From Bacteroidaceae bacterium (lineage in GTDB: Bacteria; Bacteroidota; Bacteroidia; Bacteroidales; Bacteroidaceae): a DNA stretch of 16,059 nucleotides. Positions 6,997-16,059 of this stretch are shown one piece after another. The notes beneath the pieces are model-generated. The model was not told the origin of the DNA, did not search any database, and was given only the letters and a program-made list of their open reading frames with translations. The DNA lies in the NCBI GenBank assembly GCA_030843315.1, contig JAUUPT010000080.1, positions 1 to 16,059 of the forward strand, given 5' to 3'. The position numbers and the translations under genes were made by a program. Numbering within the stretch: position 1 is the first letter of the stretch; each line of letters begins with the position of its first letter.

Positions 6997-7034
6997 TGCG
7001 TCATAAAACAGCAATTTTGTTGTTTTATGACGCA
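6997..7034 (-). terminator. Strong hairpin terminator of the maeB unit
   Basis: A perfect 14-bp inverted repeat, TGCGTCATAAAACA at 6997-7010 and its complement at 7021-7034. It extends inward by G-U, C-G and A-T pairs to leave a 4-nt loop. On the minus strand it is followed by TTTTATTTATAATTTG, a fair U-tract; the plus-strand side has none. It lies 22 nt after the stop of the small gene at 7057-7230 and 12 nt before the outermost gdhA -33 element. It therefore seems to end leftward transcription and shield gdhA. Confidence 0.75.
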
Positions 7035-7056
7035 AAAGCGAATAAAAAGATATTAT

Positions 7057-7226
7057 TTATCCTCTTTTAAGTGATTTTATTACCGGGATAAATACTAATG
7101 CCGCCGAAATGACAAGCGTTAGGATGACTGGACCGTCAATTCGTTTGGCAGACATTAATACAATGTAACAAAGTGCTGCCCAAAGCAGCACAATGCAAAC
7201 TATTTGGAATTTTGATAATGGCCGTC

Positions 7227-7230
<4 letters not shown>
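7057..7230 (-). CDS. 57-aa two-TM small membrane protein coupled to maeB
   Basis: This 57-aa protein reads MRRPLSKFQIVCIVLLWA at its start, with hydrophobic segments at about residues 9-26 and 34-51. It has basic ends (MRR and KSLKRG) and a short polar hinge (SAKRIDG). Its ATG (7230-7228) overlaps the maeB stop TGA (7229-7227) as ATGA, a typical arrangement for translational coupling. It is followed 22 nt later by the leftward terminator at 6997-7034. Coupling, membrane-protein composition and the terminator position together support a real gene. I do not recognise the family. It might regulate or locate the malic enzyme at the membrane, or merely be co-transcribed; neither is shown. Confidence 0.7.
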
Positions 7231-9515
<2,285 letters not shown>

Positions 9516-9548
9516 GGTGTTTTAGTTAAAATGGTTATAATTTTGCTG

Positions 9549-9556
9549 CAAATGTA
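9549..9556 (-). promoter_or_regulatory. Putative maeB -7 promoter box
   Basis: The minus strand reads TACATTTG, an exact TAnnTTTG match, 33 nt before the maeB ATG. No clear TTTG is seen 19-21 nt further upstream, so the -33 element is weak or different. Confidence 0.5.
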
Positions 9557-9630
9557 GGGATAAAAGTTCTAAATCGTAGTTTGCCGTCGATAAATTCTAT
9601 TATAATTATAGCAGATTAGCTAAAAATGCT

Positions 9631-9638
9631 TATTTTTG
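9631..9638 (+). promoter_or_regulatory. Putative -7 box for the GH20 gene
   Basis: TATTTTTG is an exact TAnnTTTG match, predicting a leader of about 44 nt before the ATG at 9689. No good -33 TTTG is visible. The box is 74 bp from the divergent maeB -7 box, so the two promoters share the 173-bp intergenic region. Confidence 0.5.
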
Positions 9639-9688
9639 GCAGTAAATTGAAACAATACCCCCTTTTATTAACTTAACACGTATGCATT

Positions 9689-12184
9689 ATGAGATTTTTA
9701 AAACTTCCTTTAGCAGGATTATTGCTTTCTGTGATGGCACTATTTACAGGCTGTAAGTCGGCAAGCAACGAACAAAAAGCCCCGGTTGCCTTGACCTGGG
9801 AGCTGGTTGAGAATAATATCGAATCCGGATATTATGAGAACGCTTTCATCCTCAAAAACATTTCTAAAGAACCCTTGACCAAAGATTGGACAATCTACTA
9901 TTGCCAACTTCCCCGTCGCATCAAGCAGGAAGAGAATCCGGCGGTAAAAGTGGAAGTGGTGAACGCTAACTACTTTAAGATGTATCCTACCGATAGCTTC
10001 ACTGCGCTGGCTCCCGGTGATTCCATTCGGATTACTTTCCGGTGCTCTTATACACTGAACAGAAATTCCCTTGCTCCCGAAGGTACTTATTGGGTAGGTA
10101 CGGCAGACGGTAAGCCGCTTCCTGTTGCGATGACCGCACTTCCGTTGCCTTCGCCTGAAACACTGAAGGGGTATCCGGATGCTACCAAGATTTATGAGGC
10201 AAACCTTCGTTTAGCCGGTGCTTCCGCCCTGTCTCAATCGGATATCTTGCCATCGGTAAAGAAGGCAGTGCCGGCAGCAGGCAAAGCAACGCTGGAAGGC
10301 AAGGTAGCCTTGACCTTCGCAGATGATTTTGCCGGTGAAGCAAAGCTGCTGAAAGAGAAACTGGCTGGTGTTTACGGTCTGGAAGTTGCTGAAGGCGCTC
10401 CCGTGACAATCGCTTTAGAAACTCTGGCAGATAAGTCGCAGGCAGTGAACGATGAATATTATACTATTAATATAGGTGATAATCAGATAAAGATTAGTGC
10501 CGCCACCCCACACGGCATCTTCAATGGTACGCAGACCTTGCTCGCCATGCTGAAAGGCAAGCAAGCCCCTTACCAACTGGAAGCAATGACCATTCAAGAC
10601 TATCCCGACTTGCTGTATCGTGGACAAATGATTGACATCGCCCGCGACTTCACTACTTCGGAAGATTTGAAAAAGCTGATTGATAATTTCGCTTCTTATA
10701 AGATGAATGTTCTCCATTTCCATTTCTCGGACGATGAGGGCTGGCGCCTGGAAATCCCCGGTTTGGAAGAATTGACTGCCGTAGGAAGCCGTCGCGGACA
10801 TACTATGGACGAAAGCAATTGCCTCTATCCGTCTTATGACGGTGGGTATGACCCGGACGCAAAGACCGTCGGTAATGGATATTACACCCGTGAGGAGTTC
10901 ATTGGCTTATTGAGATATGCCGCCGAAAGATACGTCCGCATCATTCCCGAAATCGAGTCTCCGGGACATGCCCGTGCCGCTATTTATTCTATGAAAGCCC
11001 GTTACAACAAATACATCGGTACCGATCCAGAGAAGGCGAATGAATATCTACTGAATGATCCGCAAGATACTTCCCGCTACTCTTCCGCCCAATCCTATAC
11101 GGACAATGTGATGAATGTTGCTCTGCCTTCTACCTATCGCTTTATGGAAAAAGTGATTCAGGAACTTGCTGCCATGTATAAGGATGCAGGCGTTCCACTG
11201 GCAACGATACATCTGGGTGGTGACGAAGTGCCGCATGGTGTATGGGAAGGTTCTCCCAAGTGCCAGGAGCTGATGAAAGAGAAAGGCATGACGAGAATAC
11301 ACGATTTATCAGAGTATTTCATCACGCAATTGGGAGATATCATGCAGAAGAACGGCATGAAGTTCAGCGGTTGGCAGGAAGTTGCCTTGGGACATACGGA
11401 GCAGGCTCACCAGCAATTGAGGGCACAGGCTGCCGGCGTATACTGCTGGAACACTGTTCCGGGATATGATGAAGTGGTTTATCAGACAGCCAACAACGGT
11501 TATCCGGTTATCCTCTGTAACGTGGGTAATTTCTATATGGATATGGCATACAACGGTCATCCCGACGAACGTGGACTCGACTGGGGCGGCTATGTAGACG
11601 AATCAATCTCTTTCGCGATGCTTCCTTTCAGCATTTATCGTTCGCTCCGCAAGAATATGGCAGGCGATCCTATTGATTTGAGTGCAGCCGAAAAAGGAAA
11701 GACTATGTTGACCGCAGTCGGCAAGAAGAATATCGTGGGTGTACAAGGCCAGTTGTTTGCTGAAACAATCCGCAATTTCGGCCAGATAGAGTATTTGCTT
11801 TTCCCGAAAATGATGGGATTGGTAGAACGTGGCTGGAATGCCTATCCGGCATGGGAGGCTCTTTCCGGTGCACAAGAGCAACAAGTATTCGACCAGGCTC
11901 TAGCATCCTATTACGAGAAAATCAGTGAGAAGGAAATGCCGTATTGGGCAAAGAACGGAACTAATTTCCGTCTGCCGCATCCGGGCCTGATGGTGAAAGA
12001 GGGTACTCTTTATGCCAATGTTGCCATTGACGGTGCGGAGATACGCTATACTACCGATGGAACCGAGCCTACCGCCCAATCTGCTTTGTGGGAAGCACCC
12101 GTGAAGTGCGATGCTCCGGTTGTCAAGGCGGCGACGTTCTATCAAGGAAAGAAGAGTGTGCCGATAACGCTTAGCGTGAAGTAA
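9689..12184 (+). CDS. GH20 beta-N-acetylhexosaminidase lipoprotein (chitobiase-like)
   Basis: This enzyme releases terminal beta-linked GlcNAc or GalNAc, probably from host or dietary glycans. The 831-aa protein has a lipoprotein signal peptide with lipobox FTGC (C22). The domain order matches chitobiase-like enzymes: an N-terminal CHB_HEX-like beta domain (about 32-170), a GH20b-type alpha/beta domain (about 190-300), the GH20 TIM barrel from YRGQMIDIARDF (310) to about 735, and a C-terminal CHB_HEX_C-like domain (about 755-831, with IRYTTDGTEPT). The catalytic pair is D512-E513 in HLGGDEVPHGVW; HFHFSDDEGWRLEIP is another family signature. It works by substrate-assisted catalysis. Lipidation implies a periplasmic or surface location. 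No susC/susD pair is nearby, so it is not in an obvious polysaccharide utilisation locus. It is convergent with metY. Confidence 0.95.
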   Translation: MRFLKLPLAGLLLSVMALFTGCKSASNEQKAPVALTWELVENNIESGYYENAFILKNISKEPLTKDWTIYYCQLPRRIKQEENPAVKVEVVNANYFKMYPTDSFTALAPGDSIRITFRCSYTLNRNSLAPEGTYWVGTADGKPLPVAMTALPLPSPETLKGYPDATKIYEANLRLAGASALSQSDILPSVKKAVPAAGKATLEGKVALTFADDFAGEAKLLKEKLAGVYGLEVAEGAPVTIALETLADKSQAVNDEYYTINIGDNQIKISAATPHGIFNGTQTLLAMLKGKQAPYQLEAMTIQDYPDLLYRGQMIDIARDFTTSEDLKKLIDNFASYKMNVLHFHFSDDEGWRLEIPGLEELTAVGSRRGHTMDESNCLYPSYDGGYDPDAKTVGNGYYTREEFIGLLRYAAERYVRIIPEIESPGHARAAIYSMKARYNKYIGTDPEKANEYLLNDPQDTSRYSSAQSYTDNVMNVALPSTYRFMEKVIQELAAMYKDAGVPLATIHLGGDEVPHGVWEGSPKCQELMKEKGMTRIHDLSEYFITQLGDIMQKNGMKFSGWQEVALGHTEQAHQQLRAQAAGVYCWNTVPGYDEVVYQTANNGYPVILCNVGNFYMDMAYNGHPDERGLDWGGYVDESISFAMLPFSIYRSLRKNMAGDPIDLSAAEKGKTMLTAVGKKNIVGVQGQLFAETIRNFGQIEYLLFPKMMGLVERGWNAYPAWEALSGAQEQQVFDQALASYYEKISEKEMPYWAKNGTNFRLPHPGLMVKEGTLYANVAIDGAEIRYTTDGTEPTAQSALWEAPVKCDAPVVKAATFYQGKKSVPITLSVK

Positions 12185-12203
12185 GATATTGAGGAACTTA
12201 TAT

Positions 12204-12247
12204 AAAAAAAGGAAGTGCATTGCCAAGGCAATGCACTTCCTTTTTTT
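12204..12247. terminator. Bidirectional terminator between the GH20 gene and metY
   Basis: A perfect 21-bp inverted repeat, 12204-12224 against 12227-12247, with only 2 nt between arms. The GC-containing core GGAAGTGCATTGCC is flanked by seven A on the left and seven T on the right, giving a T-tract on both strands. Its right end overlaps the last codon region of metY: the TAA (12248-12246, minus) uses the final two T positions. Confidence 0.92.
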
Positions 12248-13526
12248 ATGCATTCAATGCCTGCTCGATATCTGCAATGATATCGCCTGCATTCTCTATA
12301 CCTACGGAGAAACGGATTAGGTCGGGGCGTACGCCGGCTGCCATCAGTTGCTCGTCCGAGAGTTGGCGGTGTGTATGGCTGGCGGGATGTAGCACACAGG
12401 TGCGGGCATCGGCTACGTGGGTTACGATGGCGGCGAGTTTCAGCGAATCCATAAACTTGATGGACACTTCGCGTCCGCCTTTCAGCCCAAAGGAGATGAC
12501 GCCGCAAGACCCGTTCGGCATGTACTTCTGTGCCAGTTCGTAGTATTGATTGCCGGGCAGACCGCAATAGTTCACCCAAGCCACTTTATCATTTTTAGAA
12601 AGATACTCGGCAACGGCTTGCGCATTCTTGCAGTGCTGCGGCATGCGCAGGTGCAAAGTTTCCAGGCCGAGGTTCAGCAAGAAAGAGTTCTGCGGAGACT
12701 GTATGCTGCCGAGGTCACGCATCAGTTGGGCGGTAGCTTTGGTGATATAAGCCATCTTGCCAAAGGCTTTCGTATAAGTCAGCCCGTGATAAGACTCATC
12801 CGGGGTACACAGTCCGGGGAATTTGTCGGCGTATGCATCCCAATCGAAGTTTCCGCTATCCACGATGGCGCCGCCTACGCTGGTGGCATGTCCGTCCATG
12901 TACTTGGTGGTGGAGTGCACCACGATGTCGGCGCCCCATTCAAACGGGCGGCAGTTAATCGGGGTGGGGAAGGTGTTGTCTACAATCAAGGGCACGCCAT
13001 GTTTGTGGGCAATGCGGGCAAACTTCTCAATATCGAGTACTTCCAGTGTCGGATTAGAGATTGTTTCGCCAAACAGAGCCTTGGTATTCGGGCGGAAAGC
13101 TGCGGAGATTTCTTCTTCCGGTGCATCCGGGTTGACGAAGGTTACGTCGATGCCCAGCTTCTTCATTGTTACGCCGAAGAGGTTGAACGTTCCGCCATAG
13201 ATGGTGGAAGAACAAACGAAGTGGTCGCCTGCCTGGCAGATGTTGAAGATAGCGTAGAAGTTGGCGGCTTGTCCGCTGGACGTCAGCATGGCACCTACGC
13301 CCCCTTCGAGGGCGGCTATTTTGGCGGCTACGGCATCGTTCGTCGGGTTTTGAAGGCGGGTATAGAAATATCCGTTTTCTTCGAGGTCGAACAGACGCGC
13401 CATTTGCTCGCTGGTGTCGTATTTGAAAGTGGTGCTTTGATAAATGGGGAGTACACGTGGCTCACCCTTTTTAGGAGTCCAGCCTGCTTGCACGCAGAGG
13501 GTCTCCGGTTTGAATTGCTTTGCCAT
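12246..13526 (-). CDS. metY: O-acetylhomoserine sulfhydrylase (PLP-dependent)
   Basis: This enzyme makes homocysteine from O-acetylhomoserine and sulfide in the methionine pathway, and related members accept O-acetylserine. The 426-aa length fits the family better than the roughly 380-aa cystathionine gamma-synthases. Cys/Met metabolism PLP-enzyme motifs are intact: YTRLQNPTN (Y55, R57), SSGQAA (83-88), IVDNTF (D183, which contacts the PLP ring nitrogen), and HSTTKYMDGH with Schiff-base K208. The N-terminus FKPETLCVQAGW is typical of MetY. The start at 13526 agrees with a -7 box 50 nt upstream. Its stop lies within the shared terminator. It is divergent from the amidase gene. No S-box riboswitch is seen in the short leader. 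Confidence 0.94.
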   Translation of the reverse strand: MAKQFKPETLCVQAGWTPKKGEPRVLPIYQSTTFKYDTSEQMARLFDLEENGYFYTRLQNPTNDAVAAKIAALEGGVGAMLTSSGQAANFYAIFNICQAGDHFVCSSTIYGGTFNLFGVTMKKLGIDVTFVNPDAPEEEISAAFRPNTKALFGETISNPTLEVLDIEKFARIAHKHGVPLIVDNTFPTPINCRPFEWGADIVVHSTTKYMDGHATSVGGAIVDSGNFDWDAYADKFPGLCTPDESYHGLTYTKAFGKMAYITKATAQLMRDLGSIQSPQNSFLLNLGLETLHLRMPQHCKNAQAVAEYLSKNDKVAWVNYCGLPGNQYYELAQKYMPNGSCGVISFGLKGGREVSIKFMDSLKLAAIVTHVADARTCVLHPASHTHRQLSDEQLMAAGVRPDLIRFSVGIENAGDIIADIEQALNA

Positions 13527-13576
13527 AATGCTATCTGTTTTTAAAGTTTTTTTGTCTATTAACGTCTAAGCCATCG

Positions 13577-13584
13577 CAAAAGTA
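13577..13584 (-). promoter_or_regulatory. Putative metY -7 promoter box
   Basis: The minus strand reads TACTTTTG, an exact TAnnTTTG match, 50 nt before the metY ATG. The expected -33 position falls inside the divergent amidase promoter and has no clear TTTG. Confidence 0.55.
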
Positions 13585-13596
13585 AGGAAAATAATG

Positions 13597-13604
13597 TAAA
13601 TTTG
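13597..13604 (+). promoter_or_regulatory. Putative amidase-gene -7 promoter box
   Basis: TAAATTTG is an exact TAnnTTTG match, 38 nt before the ATG at 13643. It is 12 bp from the divergent metY -7 box, so the two core promoters overlap. No clear -33 TTTG is seen. Confidence 0.5.
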
Positions 13605-13642
13605 TCCGCTATTAGGGGAAAATACTACAAAATGATAATCTT

Positions 13643-14677
13643 ATGGCTCGATTACTGCTTTTATTCTTTTTCATGCTCTGCTCTTTTTCGGTTTTGGCCC
13701 AGGAAGAGTATGCGACTCCGAAATCAGGTGAGGGTATTTCTGCCTTTCTTGAAAGGAATAACCGGCCTGCAAAAACATATTATAAGGAGTTTCTGAAGCT
13801 GAATGAGAAGCGTTTGCGTGGAAAAGAGGAATTGCGCCTGGGAGTGAAATATGCATTGCCGCCATTGAGAGACGGAAAGCCAACAACCAATGGGGACAAA
13901 AAAGACAATCCGGCAAATCCTTCGGCCAGCAAAAAGAAATCAGTCTATGAACCATTATTTGGAAAAGCGCTTGCCAATGTTCCGGTAACTTCCAACCGCT
14001 TGCAGGGCACTTGCTTCTATGTAGTCAGTGGACATGGCGGTCCCGATCCCGGCGCTATCGGTAGAATCGGCAAGATAGAGTTGCATGAGGACGAATATGC
14101 CTACGACGTTGCCCTGCGCCTTGCCCGCAATCTGATGCAGGAAGGGGCTGAAGTCCGTATCATTATCCAAGATGCCAAAGATGGCATTCGTGATGACCAA
14201 TACCTCTCCAATAGCAAGCGCGAAACGTGTATGGGCGCTCCTATTCCTCTGAACCAGGTGGCACGCCTGCAACAGCGTTGTGCCAAAATCAACGAGCTTT
14301 ATCAGAAAGACCGTAAGAACTATAAGTATTGCCGTGCCATCTTCCTTCATGTAGATAGTCGCAGCAAGAGCCATCAGACCGATGTCTTCTTCTATCACTC
14401 CAAAAACAAGCCCGACAGCAAACGCCTGGCAACCACCATGAAAAAGACCTTTGAATCGAAATATGGCAAACATCAGCCCAACCGTGGTTTTACGGGTACC
14501 GTCAGCGCCCGCAATCTGTATGTGCTTGCCAACACTTCCCCTGCTTCCGTCTTTGTAGAGTTGGGAAATATTCAGAATACCTTCGACCAACGCCGTTTCG
14601 TTATCAGTTCCAATCGCCAGGCCTTGGCAAAGTGGCTGATGGAAGGGTTCATCACAGATTATAAGAAGTCGAAATAA
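13643..14677 (+). CDS. Secreted N-acetylmuramoyl-L-alanine amidase (Amidase_3) with LysM-like domain
   Basis: This Zn-dependent enzyme cleaves the bond between MurNAc and L-Ala in peptidoglycan. The 344-aa protein has a signal peptide (hydrophobic 4-19, cut probably after VLA, before QEE). Residues 28-74 look like a degenerate LysM domain (GEGISAFLERNN ... LRLGVKYALPP), followed by a charged, low-complexity linker (about 76-100). The Amidase_3 domain spans about 122-340. Zinc ligands by family alignment are H131 (SGHGGPDPGAIG), E149 (LHEDEYAYDVAL) and H236 (FLHVDS), and the catalytic glutamate is E306 (VFVELGNIQN). All appear intact. It acts in the periplasm, perhaps in cell separation or wall turnover. 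It stands as a single gene, divergent from metY and convergent with the 14799-15922 pair. Confidence 0.92.
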   Translation: MARLLLLFFFMLCSFSVLAQEEYATPKSGEGISAFLERNNRPAKTYYKEFLKLNEKRLRGKEELRLGVKYALPPLRDGKPTTNGDKKDNPANPSASKKKSVYEPLFGKALANVPVTSNRLQGTCFYVVSGHGGPDPGAIGRIGKIELHEDEYAYDVALRLARNLMQEGAEVRIIIQDAKDGIRDDQYLSNSKRETCMGAPIPLNQVARLQQRCAKINELYQKDRKNYKYCRAIFLHVDSRSKSHQTDVFFYHSKNKPDSKRLATTMKKTFESKYGKHQPNRGFTGTVSARNLYVLANTSPASVFVELGNIQNTFDQRRFVISSNRQALAKWLMEGFITDYKKSK

Positions 14678-14701
14678 AGACCAGTTTTATGTCCCGATAC
14701 T

Positions 14702-14745
14702 GAGCGAGTTGTTCCCCGGTGCCGAGCGATGCGTTCCCCGGTGCT
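14702..14745. repeat. Two 22-bp tandem repeats
   Basis: Two adjacent 22-bp units (14702-14723 and 14724-14745) share GAGCGA at their start and GTTCCCCGGTGC at unit positions 10-21, differing at only a few bases. A decayed third unit may begin at 14746 (GGAGAATTGCC). The period and the position of GTTCC resemble the array at 831-992, though overall identity is low. It lies between convergent genes (14678-14798), where no ordinary hairpin terminator was seen. Confidence 0.75.
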
Positions 14746-14798
14746 GGAGAATTGCCTTAACTTTGTCGGCGCATTTACCTATTTATTTGTTTTTTCGG

Positions 14799-15650
14799 TC
14801 ATTGGAGAATAATGTCTTTATATACTTTGCCCGGATGTCCTTTGTAGGAACTTCTTTCGTAACATTCAGCGAGTAATTCTGCATTTTCCAGCAGCGTTTT
14901 ATTAGAATCTTCTGAAAGATTGACCGTCAAAATTCCGCTACCCAATACTCCCGGATTGCAAGGAATGGGAGTCTGTCGGATGAAATCTACGATTAGCTCT
15001 ACACAAACACAGTTTTTTATCTGATGCTGTTCTACTGCTTCTCTTATTTCATCATTCAACTTTTTCTTCATTTCTGGATTAATATATCCGTACCAGAGAA
15101 AACACTTCATGCCCCGGCGTGCAGCTTCAACAAATACATCCAAATAAGTATGCCCGTCGTCGTTGGGGCGGTCAATCTCATACGGATCTATGTGTAAAAA
15201 TGCTTTAGGAGACAATGAAGGCAGTAGTGCTAATGTGCCCGAAATAGAATCGCAATTATAAATCGTGACACGTGGAGATAATCCTTGCTGCACTGCATAT
15301 TCGCGCACCGTGTCGAGCGAAGGCTGCTCCAAGTCGAAGAAGATATACCGGTCTGCCGTATCTTTCAGTACATTCATGGCAAGTCCGGGAGAACCGATAT
15401 ACGTTTCGTTTTGCATGGATTGGTTCTCTATCTGATAGTAAGGGGATTGTACCAAAGGTGCAAACCGGGGAGCTTCCTTTAGAAAATGGTATATGCCGTA
15501 TTCTTGTTCGGGAGTATGCTGCATACTATATCGGGCACATGCCGAGTTCGTTTCCACATATACTTGTGGCTTTTCCTTGCTCAATACATCACATAAGCCC
15601 AAGTGTTTCAGCATATCGGCTTGTTTGCCGTAGTGGGTATAGGTCGTCAT
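14799..15650 (-). CDS. RlmJ-like methyltransferase (23S rRNA A2030 family), divergent
   Basis: With the start at 15650 the protein has 283 aa, close to the roughly 280 of E. coli RlmJ, which makes m6A2030 in 23S rRNA. Likeness to RlmJ runs the full length: MTTYTHYGKQADMLKHL matches its N-terminus (H...ADVLKH). Later segments match in order: YVETNSACARYSM to YLDTHAGAGRYQL, YIGSPGLA to YYPGSPLIA, HIDPYE to LIDPPYE, CFLWYGYINP to ALWYPVV, and GSGILTVN to ASGMIVIN. Two key motifs deviate: the glycines of the AdoMet loop are replaced, and DPPY is shortened to DPY (D155-P-Y157). The 15650 start was chosen over 15689 because it aligns with RlmJ and avoids a 31-nt overlap, leaving 8 nt after the GNAT gene. 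Activity is uncertain. Confidence 0.72.
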   Translation of the reverse strand: MTTYTHYGKQADMLKHLGLCDVLSKEKPQVYVETNSACARYSMQHTPEQEYGIYHFLKEAPRFAPLVQSPYYQIENQSMQNETYIGSPGLAMNVLKDTADRYIFFDLEQPSLDTVREYAVQQGLSPRVTIYNCDSISGTLALLPSLSPKAFLHIDPYEIDRPNDDGHTYLDVFVEAARRGMKCFLWYGYINPEMKKKLNDEIREAVEQHQIKNCVCVELIVDFIRQTPIPCNPGVLGSGILTVNLSEDSNKTLLENAELLAECYERSSYKGHPGKVYKDIILQ

Positions 15651-15658
15651 AGCTACGG

Positions 15659-15922
15659 CTATTTCATTTCCGGATGCCTCTCCAACCACTTCGCAGCATA
15701 CCAGCAGGTCGCTTTTGGCTTCAATCCTTGTTCTGCCGCATACTCATAGGTCCTTTTGACAAGAGCCGCCGCGATGCCCTGCCCTTCAATGGGAGGAGGG
15801 ACAACCGTGTGGAGAATGTCCAGACTGCTGTCGTCCAGGCGATATTCTACATAGGCTGTATAGCCGTCTACTTCGGTGGTGAACAAGTGGCGTTCGGGCT
15901 GGTGATTGATGATGTACTCCAT
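15659..15922 (-). CDS. Small GNAT acetyltransferase-like protein (YidJ/COG2388 type)
   Basis: This 87-aa protein fits the minimal GNAT group (N-acetyltransferase CG type). The sequence HTVVPPPIEGQGIAAALVKR (about 38-57) contains the acetyl-CoA pyrophosphate-binding loop in the form EGQGIA, preceded by the beta strand SLDILHTVV. Residues 58-87 (YEYAAEQGLKPKATCWYAAKWLERHPE) resemble the family C-terminus, which usually ends with a conserved W/Y...HPE(Y/F) segment. The substrate is unknown for this group. It lies 8 nt upstream of the RlmJ-like gene and likely forms one unit with it. No convincing TAnnTTTG box was found in the 89 nt upstream. Confidence 0.85.
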   Translation of the reverse strand: MEYIINHQPERHLFTTEVDGYTAYVEYRLDDSSLDILHTVVPPPIEGQGIAAALVKRTYEYAAEQGLKPKATCWYAAKWLERHPEMK

Positions 15923-16011
15923 GGCGTTTCCCTTTCTTTGGTGAATGAGTGCAAGTTCGCAAAAAAAAGGCAGAAAGACAAACTCCGGGTTCAGTTTTTA
16001 GTCCTAAAAGG

Positions 16012-16059
16012 TTATTTGACAGTAAATTCCTTTTTCTTGTGCAGAGGCATAAGGAGATA
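16012..16059 (-). CDS. Possible C-terminal end of a leftward gene (partial)
   Basis: The minus strand enters the window with an open frame reading YLLMPLHKKKEFTVK and then TAA (16014-16012). The hydrophobic start and lysine-rich tail would suit the last residues of a membrane protein. Only 15 codons are present and another frame is also open over most of this stretch, so this is a suggestion, not a firm call. The family cannot be told. Confidence 0.3.
   Translation of the reverse strand, partial: YLLMPLHKKKEFTVK

Noticed and set aside
12417..13544. 375-codon open frame on the plus strand, antisense to metY
   Set aside because: It is opposite an intact PLP enzyme with all catalytic motifs. 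It has no recognisable domain or promoter and is a codon-bias shadow.
15651..15689. Longer N-terminus for the RlmJ-like gene, starting at 15689
   Set aside because: The extra 13 residues overlap the GNAT gene by 31 nt and have no counterpart in RlmJ, whose N-terminus matches the 15650 start.
15923..16011. Terminator or promoter between the last partial frame and the GNAT gene
   Set aside because: Only weak dyads were seen (TTTTAG-TC-CTAAAA, and AAACT...AGTTT before a T-run), and there is no TAnnTTTG box at a suitable distance.

Overview
The window looks like chromosomal DNA of a Bacteroides species or a close relative in the Bacteroidales. The evidence is the promoters and the gene content. 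Several gene starts are preceded by the Bacteroides-type -7 box TAnnTTTG, once with a TTTG -33 box 19 bp upstream. Start codons generally lack strong Shine-Dalgarno sequences. The proteins are typical of the group: a family I hexameric-type glutamate dehydrogenase, a MaeB-type malic enzyme fused to a phosphotransacetylase-like domain, a lipoprotein GH20 hexosaminidase, an O-acetylhomoserine sulfhydrylase and a LysM-like/Amidase_3 cell-wall amidase. I cannot name the species from sequence alone.

Layout. 1-258 has no gene but holds CCCTCA/TGAGGG inverted repeats and a promoter-like site. 259-696 encodes a small Cys-rich protein (probably DUF6078) followed by a clear terminator. 771-1126 is gene-free and holds an array of seven degenerate 22-bp tandem repeats. 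1127-4028 is a co-directional three-gene cassette of unknown function: a 5-TM protein with a soluble tail, a small 3-TM protein, and a secreted protein with MORN-like repeats. 4187-5401 is a soluble PAS histidine kinase, convergent with gdhA (5501-6838, minus). Next on the minus strand is maeB (7227-9515), with an unlisted 57-aa two-TM gene (7057-7230) overlapping its stop by ATGA and ending at a strong leftward terminator. 9689-12184 is a GH20 lipoprotein, divergent from maeB and convergent with metY (12246-13526, minus). 13643-14677 is a secreted N-acetylmuramoyl-L-alanine amidase, divergent from metY. 14678-14798 holds two more 22-bp repeats. 14799-15922 (minus) is a GNAT acetyltransferase followed by an RlmJ-like methyltransferase. 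The last 48 bases may be the C-terminal end of another leftward gene.

How the parts fit. The core is central nitrogen and carbon metabolism: ammonia assimilation or glutamate catabolism (gdhA), malate to pyruvate plus NADPH (maeB), and sulfur assimilation (metY). Around it lie envelope and glycan functions (GH20, amidase). The least understood parts are the 1127-4028 cassette, the small protein coupled to maeB, the orphan PAS kinase beside gdhA, and the two 22-bp-period repeat loci. No mobile element, CRISPR array, tRNA or rRNA was seen.
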